NCBI GenBank assembly: GCA_049999805.1
Contig: JBNGIO010006316.1
Location: 89,957 to 112,220 of the forward strand
DNA length: 22,264 nucleotides
Reading direction: 5' to 3'
Origin: Folioceros fuciformis
Lineage: Eukaryota; Anthocerotophyta; Anthocerotopsida; Anthocerotales
Shown here: piece by piece, positions 17,672 through 22,264 of the stretch
How the letters are laid out: each line of letters begins with the position of its first letter
Position numbering within the stretch: the stretch's first letter is position 1
Notes under the pieces: generated by a model
Seen by the model: the letters and a program-made list of their open reading frames with translations, nothing else
Told to the model about the DNA's origin: nothing
The model's database searches: none
Made by a program: the position numbers and the translations under genes

Positions 17672-20600
17672 ATGAGTGCTGGAGCAGCGTCATGCTCCAC
17701 CTCGCAAGGGCTGGATCCGCCCTGGCTGCACGTGCGCCGCGAGCCCTTCACGTATGGCCTGCTCCCGCTGCCCAGCCTCATGCACGCGGAGGGCGTGCCC
17801 GCATTCAGGAACCTGCGAGCCAAGCTTCTTGAACACGCCGTCGCCTACACGCACTGGCCGCCGCTCAGCAATGCATCCATTCTGTCCCCTAATTTGAGAT
17901 CTTCTGCTTCTCCTGCCGCTGCTGCTGCCGCCGTTGCCCCTTCTCAAGCCGGCTCCGCCCATGCCCCTCCTCTCCGCAGAAGGGTCTCCACCTCTGGCAT
18001 TGCCGCTACATTAGGTCTTCCCCCGGTCCATGCCCACCTGGTGCTTGACACTTTGGCATCCGTCTTGCCAGATGATGGCGGCCCGGAACTGGATCCTCTG
18101 GCTCGGGCCGCTGCCACCGAAGTTGACTCCGTGGGCGCGGATGTCGATTACCTCCTCCTTTTCCTCTTCATTCAGGCTTACAGGAGACTGCCACCCCGCC
18201 CGCACCGGGACGCTTCCACCGTTGCCGATGTGTGGCCCTCCAATTCCGTGTTCGATGCACTGGTCCCCTCGCTTTCGCCCATCCAGGTACGTGTCTTGAC
18301 ACTCCCACCACCATCTTCATCTCTCATTTGGATTCTCACTAGGAGCTTCCGCTACATTCTATGTTGCAGACGAGACCAGGCCCGCACTCGCGGAGATGGA
18401 TGCCCGGTCAGGCCGAGGAAGAGGCACACCAGTTATCTTTTCTGCAAAAGCATCTGCCCTCTCTGCTTGCCTTGTTGGCGGAGGCCACGGACGAAGGCGA
18501 GGTTGATGCCAAGGTGTGATTTGCACTGCTCTCGCCTTTTGCATAGGTAGTCTTGGTTTTCGGCAACCCCATTGCCCACTAACTGCTGTACGATGCTGCA
18601 AACTAGGGGACCCTTGCAACCTTGCTAATGCTCTTGCACCTCAACCTCCACGTGCCTGCCTTTCCTATGTAGGTAATATCTGTGGAGAAATTTAAGCATC
18701 TCGGTTTCCTTCTTCAAGCTAGAGATGCTACTCTGGATGTCCTGCCTCTCAGTCAGGCTGCCCCATTCTTTGCAAACTCAGACCCAGATATGCCTGCAGC
18801 TCCCGTACCTCTTGCCCAAGCCTTGGAATGGATACTGCAACATATATGTTCTCCGTCACTCCATGTACGGGACAAATTGCTCACTAGAGAAAGAGAAAAT
18901 GGTCCTACAGATGCTGCTTCCACAGAAGCAGATGTTGCTATGGTGGATGCATGTTCTGTGTCCTCCACTTCCTCGCCTGCAACGCCTACTGGTGGTGCAA
19001 CCATGAACGGCCCGTTTCAGCTGCGCAAGGAACCCCGTCTTGGTGGATTCACTGTTGTAGAAGGTGTGACAAGGGCCTCTTTTCTGAGGGAGGAAGCCGA
19101 CTTCAGAGGACACGCTGCGATCGTAAGAGAAAAAAAAGACCTGCGTATTACCTACGTTTTGATGATGGTGGTTGTCTGGGAGGTCAGCAGAAGTTTCTTG
19201 AATGTTTGTTTCTTTTGCTGATGGTGGTTCTGATGTGTACATATGCTGGCATCACTCAGGTTTCCCACTGCCACGACTCTGTGGTCTATTTATTGGCACC
19301 CTTGAAATATGCATCCGTGTTCGGCTGCTCGGACTCCATTGTTGTGCTGGGCCCTATTGGAAAAGTGAGCGAAGCATCGACCTGTTATGATGCCATGCTG
19401 GTGCTTTGTGCCAGTTACTGAACGTGCTGGCTGCTGGCTGAGTGTGGGCAGGTGGTGAGAATTGAGCATTGTGAAAGGGTGCAGCTCATAGTGCCAAGTG
19501 CGCGTGTTTGCATCGCTAATTGTCGAGAATGCCTATTCTACCTGGGGGTTAATCAAAGGCCTTTGGTTATTGGTGACAACCATAATCTCCAGGTATTGAA
19601 AGCCTAAACTTGCAACAGGTACATAGTTAGGCGTGGAGGGGGAGGGTGTTAATTTGTNNNNNNNNNNNNNNNNNNNNNNNNNNNNNNNNNNNNNNNNNNN
19701 NNNNNNNNNNNNNNNNNNNNNNNNNNNNNNNNNNNNNNNNNNNNNNNNNNNNNNNNNGTTTTCTTCCCCAATGTCTGGCATAAGCTGTTTTTATTGGTGA
19801 AAGGCCAAAAAAAAAAAACCGCGTTGAAGTAGAGTGTTTGATTGAGTCTGCGTGCTGGCGTTTATGAGCCATATGAGTTTGTTGTTGCTGAATTTGTACG
19901 CTTGTCTTGTGCGTGTGCGTGTGTTTGGAAACAGGTGGCACCGTACAACACATTTTATCCCAGGTTAGAAGCTCATTTGGCACAAGTGGGTGTGGATCCC
20001 ACGGTTAACAGATGGGACAGATTGTTGACTCTGGGAGTAGTGGATCCCCATGACTCGGTTTCTCATCCTGCTGGGGTTGCGGATGCACAAGCGGAGGGCG
20101 CCACTCTCCTTCAACCAGAGAAATTTTTGAACTTCATGGTGCGGCACTTTGTGGTACTTTGATCTGAATTGATGAAGTGTGGCTTGGCGGGTGTAGGCTG
20201 ATATTACTGTTGCAGGCCTGCCATGTAGGTTGAGATGGATTGGGTTTGTTGTGCTGACAGGTTCCCAGATGGTGCGAAGTTGATCCTCAGCAACAACTTC
20301 TGACGAGAGCTAACCCTTTTCTTTTGCCCAAGCCTTACCTGCTCGCGCAGCAGTATAGGGTAAGCGAGGTGGCGTTGCGGATTGCTGATGCTGCAGGGTA
20401 TGACTTGTGGTTGTGAGTGGAATCTGACTGACTTAATGCGAACGGGCATTGCAGGCGAAGTCCGTGGAGAGTTTGAGGCAGGCCCTGAGGAGCGTACCGT
20501 TGGAAGACAGCAAGAAGCGGGACCTTTCCAACGTCCTGCACAGTTACTTCAGGGACTGGCTATATGGTAAGGCGAAAGCCATTGAATGGCGTACTGAGTG

Positions 20601-20749
20601 TTCCGGGAGCAAGTAGGAGGTGGAAGGACAGCATGTAGGAGGTTTGCGCTGACTGACGGTGAGGGTTTTGTGTGTTGCTGAGTTTTGCAGCGTCGGGCAG
20701 CATTCGGCAGATCTACGACTTGCAGTGTGTGGATAAGGAATTGTCGTAG
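17672..20749 (+). CDS. TBCCD1: TBCC domain-containing protein 1
   Basis: Relative of tubulin cofactor C; in Chlamydomonas (ASQ2) and animals it acts at centrioles/centrosomes in positioning and linkage. Nine exons, all GT-AG: 17672-18286, 18370-18513, 18673-19122, 19260-19364, 19452-19592, 19935-20138, 20261-20359, 20455-20566 and 20691-20749, giving 642 aa. The N-terminal family signature (WLHVRREPFTYGLLPLPSL, then LEHAVAYTHWP) lies in exon 1, which also has an Ala/Ser-rich insert. The TBCC/C-CAP-like beta-helix (about 375-510) includes CHDSVVYLLAPLKYASVFGC, HCERVQL, CIANCRECLFYLGVNQRPL and GDNHNLQVAPYNTFYP. The C-terminal part has RWDRLLTLGVVDPHDS and FLLPKPYLLAQQYR, and ends DLQCVDKELS. 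Introns 1-7 are all phase 0. Intron 5 holds an assembly gap, but the coding join is intact. The ATG at 17672 fits the family N-terminus. Confidence 0.95.
19658..19757. other. Assembly gap (100 N)
   Basis: Exactly 100 N inside TBCCD1 intron 5 (19593-19934). The flanking exons join correctly, so no coding sequence seems lost; the real intron length is unknown. Confidence 0.99.
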
Positions 20750-20763
20750 GGGATGGACGATGC

Positions 20764-20827
20764 GAGCTGAGCTGAGCTGGGCTGAGCTGAGTGGAGCGGA
20801 GCGGAGCTGAGAAGAGCGGAGAAGAAC
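20764..20827. repeat. GAGCT/GAGCG pentamer repeat
   Basis: Tandem imperfect 5-bp units (GAGCT, GGGCT, GAGCG), purine-rich on the plus strand, directly after the TBCCD1 stop. Confidence 0.85.
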
Positions 20828-20839
20828 ATCCTTAATTGT

Positions 20840-20868
20840 ATCGCATCGCATCGCAGGGCATCGCATCG
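20840..20868. repeat. CATCG pentamer repeat
   Basis: Repeated TCGCA/CATCG 5-bp units with one interruption. Confidence 0.85.
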
Positions 20869-21258
20869 GTGGACATGGGAGGCCAGTGTTGCCGTGTTTT
20901 GCAGCAGCAGGTGGTTGGTGTCGTGGACAAGCTAAGGTAGCGTTAGGTTTTAGGTGGTTAGGTGGCAGTGACGTAGCTGTGGCAACGTCTGGCGCATTTG
21001 CGGAGTTGCAGGCTGTATGATGAGGAAATTGAAAATTATGCTCTGCTCTGCTGTAAACGTAGGGCTGCATGTATAAGTAAGGTACCCAGGTTTCTAGGTG
21101 AGTACAGACCTAACGTAGCCCAGCCCAGCTCAGCGGTCCCCGGGTGTGTTAGTTTGTCGAAGTCCCAAGAACAAGGCAAAGGGGGAGGAGAGGTAGCGGG
21201 TGAGGGTGAAGGGAAAGGCACAGTCAAAGGAGAGAGTGCAAACGGCAAGGTGTGTTGT

Positions 21259-21297
21259 TAGCTAGGTACATGGCTAGCAAGCTAGCTAGCTAGCTGG
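21259..21297. repeat. GCTA tetramer repeat
   Basis: GCTAG and TAGC units in tandem, self-complementary and so able to fold. Confidence 0.8.
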
Positions 21298-21497
21298 GTA
21301 ACGTAGCAGCAGGTCCCGCCTGGCCCCGGGCTTTGTGAAACGACCGTTCATTTTTCAAATATCTGGAATATATACATACTGTATGTAGGCATTGATCCCC
21401 ATGTCTTGAACGTGTGCGTGTACATAGAAGATAGACCGTATGGTATGTGCAGACGAGTACGTATGAGATAGGATAGCCCACACAGGAATTACCGATA

Positions 21498-21519
21498 TGC
21501 ATACATACATACATACATG
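21498..21519. repeat. CATA tetramer microsatellite
   Basis: Five tandem CATA-type units. Confidence 0.9.
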
Positions 21520-21610
21520 GGTACTTTACATAGATAACATACGTAAGGCATAGAGTCATTTTTGGGCAGGCACAGAGGCAAAAGAAAAACGAAATGAGAT
21601 AGGCCAAATG

Positions 21611-21681
21611 CAGGGCGAGGGCAAGGGCAAGGGTAAGGGCAAGGGCAAGGGCAAGGGCAGGGCAAGGACAATGGCAATGGC
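21611..21681. repeat. GGGCAA hexamer repeat
   Basis: About eight tandem units (mainly GGGCAA, with GGGCGA, GGGTAA and GGGCAG variants), followed by decayed GGCAAT units. Regular G3 runs on one strand make it a possible G-quadruplex site. Confidence 0.9.
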
Positions 21682-21989
21682 AGTGGGGGGGGGCCAGGAG
21701 CCAGAGGCCAGGGGCTGGGGTCCAGGCACCAAGGCCTCGCCAGGCTGCAGCGCTCTGCTACTCTAGTTTTGCTCTCTTCAAAAACGCACACGAGCTACCT
21801 GGATACATATCTCTGTAGGAGAGCGCACGCGCGCGAAGACTAGAGGCGGGCAGGACAGGCAGCGAAGGGGGGGGTTCGCTCTTGTTGAGCCGCGCAACAG
21901 GCACGCCCAGTCCCAGGCACCTAGGCTCCAGGATCCAGCCTCCAGCTCAGGCGAAGGCACAGGCAAGGCGGTCGCGCAGTCTGGGCGAC

Positions 21990-22264
21990 ATGCCGACGCG
22001 CTCCTCCTCTTCCAGGAGCATCGGCCGGCGGACTCACACCCGCACCGCCACCAACAGCGGGAGCGGCAGCACCAGCAACTTCAACGGCAGCATCAGCAGC
22101 TCCTCCATCTACCATGCCGCGCTGCTGGCATCCTCCTCCGCCTCTCGCCCTGCTTCCACCACCACCTCCTCCTCCTCCTCCTCTTCTAGCCTGCCGCCAT
22201 CGCCTGCTCTCCCCAACCCCAATCTGCCATCTTCCAGCCCCAGGGCCGGGGAAAAGGAAAATCC
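21990..22264 (+). CDS. Ser-rich N-terminus of a gene cut by the window edge
   Basis: An ATG at 21990 opens a frame that runs without a stop to the last base (91 complete codons). The product is basic at the start (MPTRSSSSRSIGRRTHTRT), then dominated by Ser, Thr, Pro and Ala (a run of eight Ser), ending PRAGEKEN. Such Ser-rich leaders that end in a KEN-like segment precede the motor domain in some plant kinesins (KIN-7 type), but no motor sequence is in view, so that is only a guess. The frame's GC-rich codons match the neighbouring real genes, and the frame is long relative to chance. Probably the first exon of an intact gene. Confidence 0.6.
   Translation, partial: MPTRSSSSRSIGRRTHTRTATNSGSGSTSNFNGSISSSSIYHAALLASSSASRPASTTTSSSSSSSSLPPSPALPNPNLPSSSPRAGEKEN

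Larger units (their letters stand above)
20750..21989. other. Spacer and 3' flank of TBCCD1, rich in simple repeats
   Basis: About 1.24 kb with no supported gene. It would hold the TBCCD1 3' UTR and the promoter of the next gene. It contains a series of microsatellites (listed separately). The open frames here translate to repeats such as Pro-Cys runs. No AATAAA signal or TATA box was identified. Confidence 0.6.

Noticed and set aside
17287-17823. Minus-strand frame of 178 codons rich in Lys, Arg and Glu
   Set aside because: It is the complement of the pyrimidine-rich promoter tract and overlaps TBCCD1 exon 1; low complexity only.

Overview
This is nuclear DNA of a eukaryote, most likely a plant-lineage organism (a streptophyte alga such as a charophyte, or an early land plant). 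The evidence is Ty1/copia fragments with a primer-binding site complementary to plant initiator-Met tRNA, intron-rich genes with short GT-AG introns, a CYP72-clan-like cytochrome P450, an ELO-type fatty-acid elongase, and TBCCD1, a centriole/centrosome-associated protein. Two runs of exactly 100 N (10820-10919 and 19658-19757) are scaffold gaps. The species call is inference; the gene calls rest on motifs and splice junctions read directly.

Left part (1-10.7 kb) is repeat-rich and decayed. A minus-strand copia element (LTR 1438-1599, PBS, gag scrap, protease and integrase, running off the left edge) abuts a plus-strand copia reverse transcriptase remnant (1601-2617) whose frame is open up to the LTR boundary, so the first appears nested in the second. 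From about 4 to 8.2 kb lies the most unusual item: a broken gene with basic, low-complexity stretches, then a ParB-like domain, a helical linker, a probable spliced intron, and a region resembling a beta-class (motif IV before motif I) DNA N4/N6 methyltransferase. Ten in-frame stops and two frameshifts interrupt it. Next come about 2.5 kb of AT-rich, tandemly duplicated sequence with no recognisable gene.

Right part (10.9-22.3 kb) is a compact run of intact genes. The minus-strand CDKAL1-type tRNA methylthiotransferase (11 exons resolved, 3' end lost in the first gap) is head-to-head with the P450 (4 exons, 507 aa), with only 104 bp between start codons. The P450 converges on an intronless ELO elongase (271 aa, minus) with 150 bp between stops. 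The elongase is divergent from TBCCD1 (9 exons, 642 aa, plus) across 584 bp. A microsatellite-rich spacer then leads to the Ser-rich first exon of another plus-strand gene cut off by the window edge.

The intact genes do not form an evident pathway: tRNA A37 modification, an ER monooxygenase, very-long-chain or polyunsaturated fatty-acid elongation, and centriole/cytoskeleton positioning. Compact divergent spacing suggests shared promoters for the two head-to-head pairs.
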